A stretch of DNA of 64,000 bases from Chloroflexia bacterium SDU3-3 (GCA_009268125.1 WBOU01000005.1:372001-436000); one strand, 5' to 3'; positions 25,244-34,713 are shown, counted from the stretch's first letter. Notes: a model not told the origin generated them from the letters alone. Made by a program: numbers and translations.

Positions 25244-27418
25244 CTAGCGCTCTTCGCTGGCCAGCTGGCCTGGCTCAGGGGTCAGATCGGCCCAGTCGAG
25301 CAGCACGCCCAGCGTGCGGTCGCCGCCCTGGAAGGTGGGGCTGCGGATCTCGACCATGTCGCTGCTGGCCGGGAAGAACAGCGTGTAGACGCGCCATGTC
25401 GGGTCGAGCGCCACCTCCTGGCATGTCGCGCCTCGGCAGACGGTGGCCGCGACCTGGCCGGTGGGGTGGGGCGCGGCCATGCGGATGCGCAGCCGCACCG
25501 GGCCAGCGCCCGCGCTCAGGCGCAGCAGGGCGCGGCCATTGGTCCAGCGCGCCGTGGCGCCCTGGGTCTGCTCGGCGGGGTAGACGCCCGAGACATAGCC
25601 GAAGTCCAGCCCATCGCCCACATCCAGCGCCGAGCGATCGGCCACGGGCAGGTTGCGCCACGACCAGTCGAGCATATCGCGCTCATCGGAGTGGAAGCCG
25701 TCGAAGGCGTCGACGGCCTGGGCGGCGTCGCCCTTGGCACGCAGCAGGTTGGCCAGGCTAGCGCTAGGGGCCACCCACATACGGGCCAGGCTACGGCTCT
25801 TGCGGTAGGCCTGCTCGGCCTGCTCGGGCATGCCGAGGCGCTGCGCGAGGTCGCCCAGCCGCCGGAAGGCGTCGCTGCTCTGGCTCTGCTCGGCGGCCTG
25901 GCGGTAGAGATCGAGCGCGGCCTGCTGGCTGCCAAACGCCAGGGCCACGTTTCCCGCCAGCTGCCGCCCGCCCCGCGCCAGATTCTGGCCCGCCCATGCG
26001 TAGGGGTAGGTGGGCAGCACCGCCAGCGCCAGCAGCCCGGCGCACAGCGCGAAGGCGGCGGGCCGCGCCAGCGTGGCCGCGCCCAGGCCGCGCCAGCGCG
26101 GGCGCAGGCTGCGCATCGCCCAAGCGGCGTAGGGGATGAGCACGGGGAAGAGGAAGTGGCGGTAGCGGCCCTCGCCATGGGTCAGCAGCATGCTGCCGAT
26201 GCTAGAGCCGAGCCACAGCAGCGCCAGCGCCTTGGGCGATGCGGCCCAGGCCAGGGCGCGGCCCCGGCGCGCGCGGGCCAGCGCGGCATGCGTTGGCCGC
26301 CAGAGCAGCCCGGCCAGCGCGCCCAGCGCCACCGCCAGGTACAGCATGTCATCCAGCACGATCCCGGCGACAAACTGCGGCAGCGCCACATCTAGGTAGT
26401 AGCTCTCCAGCACGAAGCGGTCTTCGATCGGCTTGATGCGGGTAAGGTAGACCCAGTTGGGCCAGAGCTTGCGGGCTAGGATGGCCGGATCTTCACGAAG
26501 CCGCTCCATGCCACGCGCCATGGCGTAGTCGTTGCGCTCGGCGGGGTTGGCGATCTGCTTTAACGCCCGCCCGATCGCGGGCAGCTCCTCGCGCGGCTCG
26601 TTGAAGGCCCACATGTTGTAGCCCAGCCCGGTCTCGATCGGGATGACGCGGCCATAGGCCAGATAGTTGCGGGCCGCCCAGGGCGCGATGGTGAGCGCCG
26701 CCGCCAGCAGCAGCGCCGCCGGTGCGGCCACGCGCCGCCACTGGCCCGCACCGCGCTGGTGCTGGAGGGCCAGCCACACGGCGGACAGCCCCACAAAGGG
26801 CAGCACAGCAGATCGCGTGAGCGCGGCCAGCGCCAGAGCCGTGCCGCCCGCCACCAGCCACCATAGGCTCGCGCCCGCGCGCCGCCCGCGCGCCCAGCGC
26901 AGCAGGCACAGCATGCCCGCCGTCAGCCAGAAGGTGCAGAGCGTCTCGGCCATGTACAGGCTGGCGAAGGTAACGTTGGTCCACAGCACGGCCATGATCA
27001 TGCCTGCCAGCAGCGCGGCGCGGCGGCCCACCAGCCGATGAGCGAGGCGGGCGACCAGCGCGATGTTGGCGGTGCTGAGCAGGATGTTGGGCAGGGCGGC
27101 CAGATGAAGGTTGCCCTGGGCCAGCCAGAGCGACGCGGCCAGGAACAGGTTGTAGAGCGGGGCGCGCAGCCAGGGGTAGTGGTCGTAGAACACCCAGCCG
27201 CGCCCGGCCAGCAGGTCGCGGGCGACGGTGACGTACTCCACCTCGTCGTTGGCCAGCTGGTGCAGCGGCCCGCGCCAGATGATCAGGCGCAGCGCTAGGC
27301 CCAGCGCCACCGCGGCCAGCAGTGGCCAGTAGGTGGGCAGCGGTATGTCGCGCAGCCGATGGTAGGCGTGCTGAAGCGCTCCGGCGCGCGGTCTCTCGGT
27401 TCGCTGGGTCGCAATCAT
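25244..27418 (-). CDS. GT39/ArnT-like membrane glycosyltransferase 1
   Basis: A 724-residue protein. The N-terminal 430 residues form a multi-spanning GT-C domain with the first-loop acidic motif NDEVEY (Asp58, Glu59) expected of lipid-phosphate-sugar glycosyltransferases. A TPR-like helical stretch follows (AFGSQQAALDLYRQAAEQ..FRRLGDLAQRLGMPEQAEQAYRKS). A C-terminal beta-sandwich (ALDVGDGLDFGYVSGVYPAE to LLDWADL) closes the protein. The same three-part layout occurs in the next two genes. Probably transfers a polyprenyl-linked sugar to an extracellular acceptor; the acceptor is unknown. It is the last gene of the operon, 25 bp after gene 2. Confidence 0.8.
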   Translation of the reverse strand: MIATQRTERPRAGALQHAYHRLRDIPLPTYWPLLAAVALGLALRLIIWRGPLHQLANDEVEYVTVARDLLAGRGWVFYDHYPWLRAPLYNLFLAASLWLAQGNLHLAALPNILLSTANIALVARLAHRLVGRRAALLAGMIMAVLWTNVTFASLYMAETLCTFWLTAGMLCLLRWARGRRAGASLWWLVAGGTALALAALTRSAVLPFVGLSAVWLALQHQRGAGQWRRVAAPAALLLAAALTIAPWAARNYLAYGRVIPIETGLGYNMWAFNEPREELPAIGRALKQIANPAERNDYAMARGMERLREDPAILARKLWPNWVYLTRIKPIEDRFVLESYYLDVALPQFVAGIVLDDMLYLAVALGALAGLLWRPTHAALARARRGRALAWAASPKALALLWLGSSIGSMLLTHGEGRYRHFLFPVLIPYAAWAMRSLRPRWRGLGAATLARPAAFALCAGLLALAVLPTYPYAWAGQNLARGGRQLAGNVALAFGSQQAALDLYRQAAEQSQSSDAFRRLGDLAQRLGMPEQAEQAYRKSRSLARMWVAPSASLANLLRAKGDAAQAVDAFDGFHSDERDMLDWSWRNLPVADRSALDVGDGLDFGYVSGVYPAEQTQGATARWTNGRALLRLSAGAGPVRLRIRMAAPHPTGQVAATVCRGATCQEVALDPTWRVYTLFFPASSDMVEIRSPTFQGGDRTLGVLLDWADLTPEPGQLASEER

Positions 27419-27443
27419 GGCAGGCCCCGTTCTTCCAAAAGGA

Positions 27444-29603
27444 CTAGGGAACCAGCTCGATCCGCCGCACCATCACGCCGAGCTGGCGGCTGTCGCCGCT
27501 GGCTGGGTCGAGATCGCGGGGGCGGAACGTCGTGGTTCGGAGCGTGATAGTATGGACATCGGTCGTAGATTCAAGCGAAAAAACGACCTGCTGCCAGCCA
27601 TCGCGCAGGGTGATCTGTCCAATTTCGGTGCCACCATTGTACACGAAGATAGTAGGGGGCGGCGCGGCGCTGGGGCGGCCTGGGGCCAGATCGATCTGCA
27701 CGCGGGCCGCGCCGGGGCGGGCGAGGCGCACCTGAGCCTGGGCGGTGCTCCAGCGGTAGCCGCCCTGCGCGGGGTAGAAGCCGCGCAGGTAGCCCAGATC
27801 GAGGCCGCCGCCCACATCCAGCGCGGCGGGCGGCCCGCCCAGCGGCGCGAAGGCATCCCACGACCAGGCCTGCAGATCCTGGAGCGACGCGGTCTCGTAG
27901 GCCAGCTCGGCGCGGGCCTGCTGGGCGTCGCCCTGGTGCCGCAGCAGCGCGCCGCGCAGCAGGTGGGCCTGGGGGTGCGCCCCCAGCGCGGCGATGGCCG
28001 CATCCATAGCCCGCTCGGCGGCCACGCGGTCGCCCGCCAGCAGCGCGGCGCGGGCCTGGGCCACCCGCGCCAGCGCGGATGTGTCGTCCATGGCCAGGGC
28101 GTAGGCGGCGGATCGGCTGGCGGCCCTGGAGTCGCCGCGCTCTAGGGCGCGGTCGGCCTCCCACAGCGCAATGTGCTTGTCGGCCAGCATCCAGGCCTCG
28201 GCCAGGTAGGGCCGGTGCAGCAGCATCAGCGCCAGGGCGGATGCGGCCAGCGCGGCGGCCAGGGCCACCCGCCCGCGCGTGGGCCTGGCCCAGCGGCCAT
28301 GCAGCGCCGCCGCCGCCCAGCCCGCGAAGGGCGCGAGCGCGGGGTAGATCGGCAGGCGGTAGCGCAGCTCCACGTGGAACAGCAGCGAGGTGAGCAGGAT
28401 GTAGGCGGCCCACGGCGCGAGCAGCGTGCGCTGGTCGGCCAGGGCCGCGCCTAGCCAGGGCAGCAGCCCACGCGGCCTGCGCGCCTGGCCCCAGCCGGGC
28501 CAGAAGCACATGCCCGCCAGCCCGCCCAGCAGCAGCGCCAGCCACACGCCATCGCCCAGCAGCAGCTTGGCCCACACCTCGGCGGGCGGCACCCAGATCG
28601 CCCGCTTCTCGCGCAGCTCGTCGAAGTGCTGTAGCGCGAAGAACTTCTTAGCCTCGCCCCACAGCTTCTGGGCGAACATGGCCGGATGCGCGGCGATCTC
28701 CGCCACGCCGCGCCGCGTGGCCAGCTGCTGCCGCCCAGCCCGATCTTCTTCCATAGCGTAGAGCTGGGCCTTGGCCGCATCTCGCCCAAGCGGGTCGTCG
28801 GCGCTGGCGGCGGAGAAGTTGTTGTCAAGCCAGAGGTTCTCGGCCCCGGTGGTGTCGATCAGGATGAGCGCGTGGTAGGCCAGCGTGTTGCGGGCGGCCC
28901 AGGGCGCTATCAGCAGCAGCGCGGCGGCGGCGAAGGCCAGCGGCAGCGCGGCGCGGCGGGCCAGCCAGCGCCAGCGCGGCGAGGCGAATGGCGCACCCGG
29001 CTGGGCCAGCAGCCACACCGCGCCCAGCGGCAGCAGCGGCAGCGCCACCGAGCGCACCAGGGCCAGCAGCCCCACGCCCAGCCCGGCCAGCGCGGCGCAC
29101 ACCAGCGGCCCGCGCTGCCCACCCTCGCGCAGCAGCCGCGCCGAGCGCAGCAGCAGCCAGAGCACCGCGCTCAGCCCGAACAGAAAGACCGTCTCGGTGA
29201 GCAGCTCGGTGGCGGTGGCGGCCAGGGTGTAGCTGGCAGCGAACAGCAGCGCGGCCAGCAGCGCCGCCCGCCGCGAGCGGGCCAGCTCGTGGGCCAGCGC
29301 GGCCACGGGGAAGATCGTCAGCGTGCTGACCACGGCCTGCACCAGCCGCACGTTCTGGATGAGCGAGTCGAACAGGTAGATGCAGCCCGCCAGGAACAGC
29401 GTGTAGAGCGGCGGGCGCATCAGGCGCAGCTCGACGTACTGCTTCTGCTGCAGCAGGGTGAGCGCCTGCTGCCAGTACTCGCTCTCGTCGCCGCTCAGCG
29501 GGTACGGCTCGCGCCAGCGCCACACGGCCAGCCGCAGCCCCAGCGCCGCCGCGAACAGCAGCGCGTAGGCCAGCCACAGCGGCAGCGCGCGGCGGCGGCT
29601 CAC
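27444..29603 (-). CDS. GT39/ArnT-like membrane glycosyltransferase 2
   Basis: A 719-residue paralogue with the catalytic-loop motif GDESEY (Asp39, Glu40), about ten transmembrane helices, a TPR-like segment (EADRALERGDSRAASRSAAYAL..ALARVAQARAALLAGDR) and a C-terminal sandwich starting ALDVGGGLDLGYLRGFYPAQ and ending LGVMVRRIELVP. It starts with GTG, overlapping the TGA of gene 3 by three bases (a GTGA junction), so the two are translationally coupled. Sequence divergence from its neighbours is large, so the tandem copies are old. Confidence 0.8.
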   Translation of the reverse strand: MSRRRALPLWLAYALLFAAALGLRLAVWRWREPYPLSGDESEYWQQALTLLQQKQYVELRLMRPPLYTLFLAGCIYLFDSLIQNVRLVQAVVSTLTIFPVAALAHELARSRRAALLAALLFAASYTLAATATELLTETVFLFGLSAVLWLLLRSARLLREGGQRGPLVCAALAGLGVGLLALVRSVALPLLPLGAVWLLAQPGAPFASPRWRWLARRAALPLAFAAAALLLIAPWAARNTLAYHALILIDTTGAENLWLDNNFSAASADDPLGRDAAKAQLYAMEEDRAGRQQLATRRGVAEIAAHPAMFAQKLWGEAKKFFALQHFDELREKRAIWVPPAEVWAKLLLGDGVWLALLLGGLAGMCFWPGWGQARRPRGLLPWLGAALADQRTLLAPWAAYILLTSLLFHVELRYRLPIYPALAPFAGWAAAALHGRWARPTRGRVALAAALAASALALMLLHRPYLAEAWMLADKHIALWEADRALERGDSRAASRSAAYALAMDDTSALARVAQARAALLAGDRVAAERAMDAAIAALGAHPQAHLLRGALLRHQGDAQQARAELAYETASLQDLQAWSWDAFAPLGGPPAALDVGGGLDLGYLRGFYPAQGGYRWSTAQAQVRLARPGAARVQIDLAPGRPSAAPPPTIFVYNGGTEIGQITLRDGWQQVVFSLESTTDVHTITLRTTTFRPRDLDPASGDSRQLGVMVRRIELVP

Positions 29604-31984
29604 GGCGCACCCCGCAGCTCGGCCCAGTCGAGCCGCACGCCCAGCTGGCGCACCTGCCCGGCCAGCGCGCCCTGCTGGCGGTTGTAGTCGCCCGCGTCGG
29701 GGATGAAGGTGGCGGTGCGCAGCGTGATCACCACATCCTGCCCGGCGGGGGTGGGCGGCAGCGCCACGCGGAACTCCTGCGGTGCATCCATGCTAGGCGT
29801 AAAGCTGCCCGCCTCGCGCTCGCCCAGCAGCACGCGCACCGGCGGCGCGGCCCCGAAGCCCTGCCAGCCGCGCCCGTCGGCGGCCAGCACCAGGGTCTGG
29901 GCCGCGCCCGTGCCTGCGGCGGGGAAGCGCAGCTGCGCACCGTCGCTGCACCAGCGGTAGTTGCCCGTGTCCATCCCCCGGATGCTCTCGCCCAGGTAGC
30001 AGCCGCGCAGGTAGCCCACATCCAGATTCCCGCCCACGTTGATCAGGGTGGTCGGCGCGGGGTCGAGCCAGTCCCAGGCCCACTGCACGGGGTTGGCGTC
30101 ATCGACAAACTGCTCGGTGAGCTGGGCGTTGGCCTCCTGCTCGCGGCCCAGGGTGCGCAGCAGGTCGCCGCGCACCACGGCGGCCTCCACATCCTTGGCG
30201 GCGGCGATCTGCTGCTGGCTGGGCAGCGCGGCCAGCGCCTCGGCGGCGCGGCCCTGGGCGGCGGCGGCCAGCGCGTCCACGATCTGGGCGTCGCTCATGG
30301 CCTGGGTCTTGCCCGCGCGCCTCAGCCGCAGCTCGGCGGGGCGGGCCAGCGCAGCGGCAGCGCCGTCGCCAGCGCGCAGGGCCAGGCGCATGCGCTCCTG
30401 GGCCAGGTAGCCATCCCGCGCGGCCAGCGCCAGCCCGGTGCTGGCCGCGCTCGACGGGTAGCGGCCTAGGTACGAGGCCCACGCCGAGTCGCCCTGGCCC
30501 GGCTCCAGGTAGGCGTAGGGCGTGGCCGCCAGCAGGAACAGCAGCGCGGCCACGGCGGCGGCCAGCGGGCGCACCCGCAGCAGGCGCGCGGGCAGCAGGG
30601 CCAGCGCGTAGCCCGCGAAGATGAAGGCGAAGGGCAGCAGCGGCAGGCGGAAGCGGTTGATCGCGAACAGCACGGGCGCGACCACGATGTTGAACAGCCA
30701 GAACAGCAGCACCAGCCAGGGCTTCTTTTTCGCCCCCTGCGCGGCGCACGCGGCCCAGCCCAGCGCGGCCAGCGGCAGCGCCAGCACATACAGCGTGTCA
30801 TCCAGCGTGAAGAGCGTGAGCGCGTACCAGCGCGGCAGCCGCCCCAGCGCGAAGCCGTCGGTGAAGCGCTCGTCGCCGCTGTAGTTGATGCGGAAGAAGT
30901 CGAGCAGCTCGCCCGCCGACTTGGCCGCGAAGGCCAGCGGCCTGCGCTGGATGAGGCACAGCCCCTCGGCGGTCATCAGCTGCTGCACGGTGGCCTGGGG
31001 CACCGGCGCGCGGTCGAGCGCCTGCTGCATGCGCTGGTCGCCCTGCCCCAGCAGGCACGAGCCGCCCTGGTCGAGACCCGCGCCCCGGTAGAGCGTGAGC
31101 TGGTCGGCGGGCAGCTGGCCCAGCAGCGCCAGCGCGAAGTTGCGCGGCGGCGCATCCTGGCGCTGGCCATCGTAGGCGGTGCGCGCGCCCAGCATCAGGT
31201 TGAACGCGCCGGTGGTGTCCACCAGCACCAGCCCGCCGTAGACCCGCGCGCTGTTGTAGGCTGCCCACGGCAGCACCACCAGCGCCATCGCCGCCGCGAA
31301 CAGCCCGGCGTGCCGCCAGCCGCCGCGCAGGCTCTCGCGCAGCGGCCCCAGCAGCCCCGCGCCGCGCCGCCAGCCCGGCCCCAGCGCCAGCAGCAGCCAC
31401 AGCGCGGCCAGCGGCGCGAAGCCCAGCGCCAGGCTGCGGGTGAGCGTGGCCAACCCAAACAGCGCGCCGCCAGCCGCCGCCAGCAGCAGGCCGCGCCGCG
31501 TGGGCCGCGCGGCCAGCAGGCAGGCGAAGCCGCCCAGCAGCAAGGTCAGAAACAGCGTCTCGGAGAGCAGCACCTGGGCGTAGAGTGCCAGCGGCAGGTA
31601 CAGCGCCATCAGCAGCGCGGCCACGAAGGCCGCCAGGGTGCGGCGCGGGCCGGGCACTAGCTGGAGCGCCAGCAGGTAGACCAGGGCCACGTTGGCCAGC
31701 CCCAGCAGCGTCTGGCTGATATAGATGGGCGCGGGCGAGGGGCCGAACAGCCGCAGGTGCGCGGCCACAAACAGCGGGTAGAGCGGCGCGCGGGTCCAGA
31801 GGTAGCCCGCGTACCAGCTGAAGCCGCGCCCCTGGGCCAGCCATGTGGCGGCGGCTAGGTACTCGCCCTCATCCGAGATCAGGCCGGTGCGGGGGATGCG
31901 GCCCCACAGCGCGAGGCGCAGCGCCAGCGCGGCGGCCAGCGCCAGGGCCAGCGGCAGCCACCGCGAGCGACGGAGTGTGTCCAT
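29600..31984 (-). CDS. GT39/ArnT-like membrane glycosyltransferase 3
   Basis: A 794-residue protein, first in the operon. First-loop motif SDEGEY (Asp38, Glu39), a GT-C membrane domain, helical stretch (LPSQQQIAAAKDVEAAVVRGDLLRTLGREQEANAQL) and a C-terminal sandwich (LINVGGNLDVGYLRGCYLGE to LGVRLDWAELRG). The start at 31984 has GGAAG upstream. An extracytoplasmic loop carries two cysteines (GGSCLLGQGD; GLCLIQ) absent from the other two. Role as for gene 1: extracytoplasmic glycosylation of lipid, polymer or protein. Confidence 0.8.
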   Translation of the reverse strand: MDTLRRSRWLPLALALAAALALRLALWGRIPRTGLISDEGEYLAAATWLAQGRGFSWYAGYLWTRAPLYPLFVAAHLRLFGPSPAPIYISQTLLGLANVALVYLLALQLVPGPRRTLAAFVAALLMALYLPLALYAQVLLSETLFLTLLLGGFACLLAARPTRRGLLLAAAGGALFGLATLTRSLALGFAPLAALWLLLALGPGWRRGAGLLGPLRESLRGGWRHAGLFAAAMALVVLPWAAYNSARVYGGLVLVDTTGAFNLMLGARTAYDGQRQDAPPRNFALALLGQLPADQLTLYRGAGLDQGGSCLLGQGDQRMQQALDRAPVPQATVQQLMTAEGLCLIQRRPLAFAAKSAGELLDFFRINYSGDERFTDGFALGRLPRWYALTLFTLDDTLYVLALPLAALGWAACAAQGAKKKPWLVLLFWLFNIVVAPVLFAINRFRLPLLPFAFIFAGYALALLPARLLRVRPLAAAVAALLFLLAATPYAYLEPGQGDSAWASYLGRYPSSAASTGLALAARDGYLAQERMRLALRAGDGAAAALARPAELRLRRAGKTQAMSDAQIVDALAAAAQGRAAEALAALPSQQQIAAAKDVEAAVVRGDLLRTLGREQEANAQLTEQFVDDANPVQWAWDWLDPAPTTLINVGGNLDVGYLRGCYLGESIRGMDTGNYRWCSDGAQLRFPAAGTGAAQTLVLAADGRGWQGFGAAPPVRVLLGEREAGSFTPSMDAPQEFRVALPPTPAGQDVVITLRTATFIPDAGDYNRQQGALAGQVRQLGVRLDWAELRGAP

Positions 31985-32044
31985 GGTATCTTCCGCGCCG
32001 CCCGTGGGGCATGGGGCGGGCGGTCGCGGCCCGCGCCCGGTGGG

Positions 32045-32057
32045 CATACGCACTATG
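32045..32057 (-). promoter_or_regulatory. Shared motif upstream of the GT39 operon
   Basis: CATACGCACTATG, 60 bp upstream of the start. A near-identical CATACACACTATG lies 51 bp upstream of the AGE-like gene. On the minus strand both read CATAGTGYGTATG, which may hold a -10 (CATAGT). Confidence 0.3.
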
Positions 32058-32110
32058 TACGGACTACAGAGGCGCAAATGTACCACAAAGGCGCGGGGCG
32101 GGCAACGGGG

Positions 32111-32767
32111 CTACCGAGGGGTAGCGCTGCAATGGTGCGACGGAGCCTCCGCGCGGACGCGTATCGCCTGATGCACCACGGCGTTGAAGTAGGGGCCAAT
32201 ATCTGCTGCGGAGCGTCCGGTGACAAGATCACCATCGACGACCACATGGCTTGGATCCGGGACGAAGATGGCACCTGCGTTGTGGACATCGGCCAGCACG
32301 ACCGTGTGGCAGATAACCCGCCGCCCTTGGAGCACCTCGGGGCATGGGGTCAAAATCCAGAGCGCGTGGCAGAGTGCGCCCTTGATGATGCGGGTGTTGA
32401 GCATCGCTTGCCGAAAGAACTGAACGGCAGGTGGCGACTGGATGCCCTCGATGCTGCTGAGTGAACCCATTGGTTGGATCTCGCGCAGGCGGACGCTACA
32501 GTAGTTCGCAGCCATCAGAATAATATCATAGTCTTCTGGATGGCAGCTTTTGATATCCTTCTCGATCTCCATTGAGCATACTGGCTTCCCCAGAGCATCC
32601 ACATCGCTCACAATCGTTCGGGATGGCTGGCCCCAAAGATTCGAGAGGAAATCGACGGATGCCCCCAGCACTGAGAAACCGACCTGATAGTAATCAATCT
32701 CTGCGGGGATATATTCGGTGTCTAAAAGAACGGCAACCCGCATACCCTTCAGCACCTGATAGGTCAT
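32111..32767 (-). CDS. DJ-1/PfpI-superfamily protein
   Basis: A 218-residue protein of the class I glutamine-amidotransferase-like fold. Start VAVLLDTEYIPAE carries the N-terminal Glu of the family; the nucleophile elbow is GALCHALWIL with Cys133-His134; GRSAADIGPYF near the end is the usual closing motif of PfpI proteins (intracellular protease/glyoxalase/deglycase-like). The N-terminal half has an unusual insertion (YYQVGFSVLGASVDFLSNLWG). The enzymatic role is uncertain. It is 42 bp downstream of the AGE-like gene on the same strand, probably co-transcribed. Codon use is less GC-rich than in the flanks. Confidence 0.8.
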   Translation of the reverse strand: MTYQVLKGMRVAVLLDTEYIPAEIDYYQVGFSVLGASVDFLSNLWGQPSRTIVSDVDALGKPVCSMEIEKDIKSCHPEDYDIILMAANYCSVRLREIQPMGSLSSIEGIQSPPAVQFFRQAMLNTRIIKGALCHALWILTPCPEVLQGRRVICHTVVLADVHNAGAIFVPDPSHVVVDGDLVTGRSAADIGPYFNAVVHQAIRVRAEAPSHHCSATPR

Positions 32768-32809
32768 AATTTGCCTCTGTGAGGGTGGGTTTGAATCGCA
32801 CCCTGATCT

Positions 32810-34312
32810 TTAACGAATATCGGTAAATGTGATCTGGCACGTAGGCGGGAGATGGTCGTGCTCTTTTGAATCGAGCGTTTGGCGGCCAGCTTCCCGCGCC
32901 AGGAATGAGTAAGGCTGAACCAGATCACTCTGGTTTTCCAGGGCGTAGTACAGGGGGAGCACTTCGCGGTGCAGCTGGTGAGTGGTAATATAGGCCACCA
33001 GCATGTGCTCAAGCGAGTGCTCGCCGTTTTTCCACGCGTGCTGCTTGGGGAAGTTTATCACCGGCTTCTTGGTCTGCCAGTCCACATAGTGCCAGATCTC
33101 ACCGTGCTCTTTGTCCACCATATAGTCAAACCAGCATGCGTAGGTCGACGTCAGGTAGCTGGCAAACCCCGGGTCGAGCAGCGCAAGCGTGGCCGCTGTC
33201 TGATCGAGCACAGCGCAGATCCACCACTCCTTGTCGCAGTCGTGCGCCCCCGAGGGCTTCAGCATGCGCGCCCATGTGCCATCTTCTAAGAAGGCCTCGC
33301 TGAGGATATGGGCGGCGTGGTTGGCCCCAAAGGTGTTGAGGAACAGATCGCCCCGCATTTTCCCCAGCTGGTGGAGCAGCCAGAAGGTTTTCACCGAGTG
33401 CCCAAAGTCGGTGTGCGGCTGGCCATAGCGCTCGTTGTCCACCGATGTGATCGACCCCCAGAACAGCTGATGCTGCGGGCCATAGAACTGGCTGATAATG
33501 ATTTTTGCGATATGATCCATATCCGCAAACCACTCTTTGCGGATGCCCAGCGGCAGCGCAGGTGCGAGCCAGATCATATAGGCGAAGATCTGGTCAAGCT
33601 GGGCTACAAGCTCCTTTTGATCAGGTGTATCGCCATCTGGCGATGGCTCCAGCACCCATTGGAAGAGATCAAGATTTTCATCAAAATAGGTGGAGAAAAT
33701 ATAGTTCTTGATCGAGATGATGGGGTCAAGGAGTTTGGGGTCGTGGGTGAGATAGTAGTAGAACCCTATGCCCATCAGGGCATAGGCCATGCTCTGGCTG
33801 GTGCGCTGCTTTGGGCCAGGGGCACCGCGATCATTTTCCTGTGTCAGCAGGTACTCATAGGGGTGGCCGTCTGGGTCAAGCGCGTGCTCTAGAAAGAAAT
33901 CGACCCCGGCACGAGCAAGATAAAGGTACTTGCGATCTCCTGTGACGTGGTAGGCAACGCCATAGACATAAGTCTGGCGGGCCTGAGTGCGGATATGCTG
34001 GCGATCTAGCCAGACAATCCCATCGACCGGGGTGCAGAACTCGATTGGGGGGCAGTAGGAGTCGAAAAGTTTCCCCTCATTCGTGCGGTAGGTGGGGAAG
34101 TTGCCATGGGGGCATCCTTTGGCCTCCTCCATCATCCAGAAGGGCATAAGCTCATTGGTGAGGTGAGTGTGCCAGCGCTGAGATGATGGGAGCGTCTCAA
34201 GCACTGAGCCGATGATCTGCCTCGCTCGGTGATACGATTCGGTGCTGGGGGCGAGCGTCCGTGCGGGGGCAAAAGCCTGCACGGTTTTCCCTGCTGCGGC
34301 TGAAATCTCCAT
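32810..34312 (-). CDS. AGE (N-acylglucosamine 2-epimerase)-like protein
   Basis: A 500-residue soluble protein with an all-alpha pattern consistent with an (alpha/alpha)6 barrel: IVWLDRQHIRTQARQTYVYGVAYHVTGDRKYLYLARAG and EHSLEHMLVAYITTHQLHREVLPLYYALE match the AGE/cellobiose epimerase type. It is about 100 residues longer than typical members, mainly at the N-terminus. AAGGAG lies 7 bp before the ATG, a strong ribosome site. Likely acts on a sugar; substrate unknown. First gene of a cassette with the PfpI-like gene, with visibly more A/T at third positions than the surroundings, suggesting transfer. Confidence 0.6.
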   Translation of the reverse strand: MEISAAAGKTVQAFAPARTLAPSTESYHRARQIIGSVLETLPSSQRWHTHLTNELMPFWMMEEAKGCPHGNFPTYRTNEGKLFDSYCPPIEFCTPVDGIVWLDRQHIRTQARQTYVYGVAYHVTGDRKYLYLARAGVDFFLEHALDPDGHPYEYLLTQENDRGAPGPKQRTSQSMAYALMGIGFYYYLTHDPKLLDPIISIKNYIFSTYFDENLDLFQWVLEPSPDGDTPDQKELVAQLDQIFAYMIWLAPALPLGIRKEWFADMDHIAKIIISQFYGPQHQLFWGSITSVDNERYGQPHTDFGHSVKTFWLLHQLGKMRGDLFLNTFGANHAAHILSEAFLEDGTWARMLKPSGAHDCDKEWWICAVLDQTAATLALLDPGFASYLTSTYACWFDYMVDKEHGEIWHYVDWQTKKPVINFPKQHAWKNGEHSLEHMLVAYITTHQLHREVLPLYYALENQSDLVQPYSFLAREAGRQTLDSKEHDHLPPTCQITFTDIR

Positions 34313-34363
34313 TGTCTGTCTCCTTGTGCTACTGGCACGCTCTGACTTCCCTGGGCGTGCGCC

Positions 34364-34376
34364 CATACACACTATG
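34364..34376 (-). promoter_or_regulatory. Shared motif upstream of the AGE-like gene
   Basis: CATACACACTATG, matching 12 of 13 positions of the motif at 32045-32057 before the GT39 operon in the same orientation. Confidence 0.3.
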
Positions 34377-34416
34377 GGCCTGATACCATGTCTGTAGCCG
34401 GTTGGGGCTGTGGGGG

Positions 34417-34713
34417 TTACCCCATCGAGAAGGTACAGGAGCTACATCTAGCTGACGGCAGGAGCGGATTGTGGGTGCATATCAGCTTCACCCAGACCGT
34501 GGCGGTGGTACAGGGGCGCTGTGCAGTAAAGCTCAATATGCGGCACCCGAGGCTTGAATGCGATCTGGCGAAGGTGAGCGGCTGCTCAACCGATTCGATG
34601 TACCACGCGTAGTCAGCGGGCACATCGTTGCGAAGCACAAGCGTAAATGACAGCTCGGGGGGCTTGGCATATGAAGGGGCAGACTGGGCATATTGCCTAA
34701 GGAACGTGCACAT
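34417..34713 (-). CDS. Hypothetical 98-residue protein
   Basis: A short ORF with a good ribosome site (GGAGAGGG just before the ATG at 34713). The first half (PPELSFTLVLRNDVPADYAWYIESVEQPL) has an ordinary protein composition; the second half is Cys-, Ser- and Thr-rich and less convincing, so the gene may be frame-damaged after about residue 50. No family is recognised. It lies 104 bp upstream of the AGE-like gene on the same strand and may belong to that cassette. Confidence 0.4.
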   Translation of the reverse strand: MCTFLRQYAQSAPSYAKPPELSFTLVLRNDVPADYAWYIESVEQPLTFARSHSSLGCRILSFTAQRPCTTATVWVKLICTHNPLLPSARCSSCTFSMG

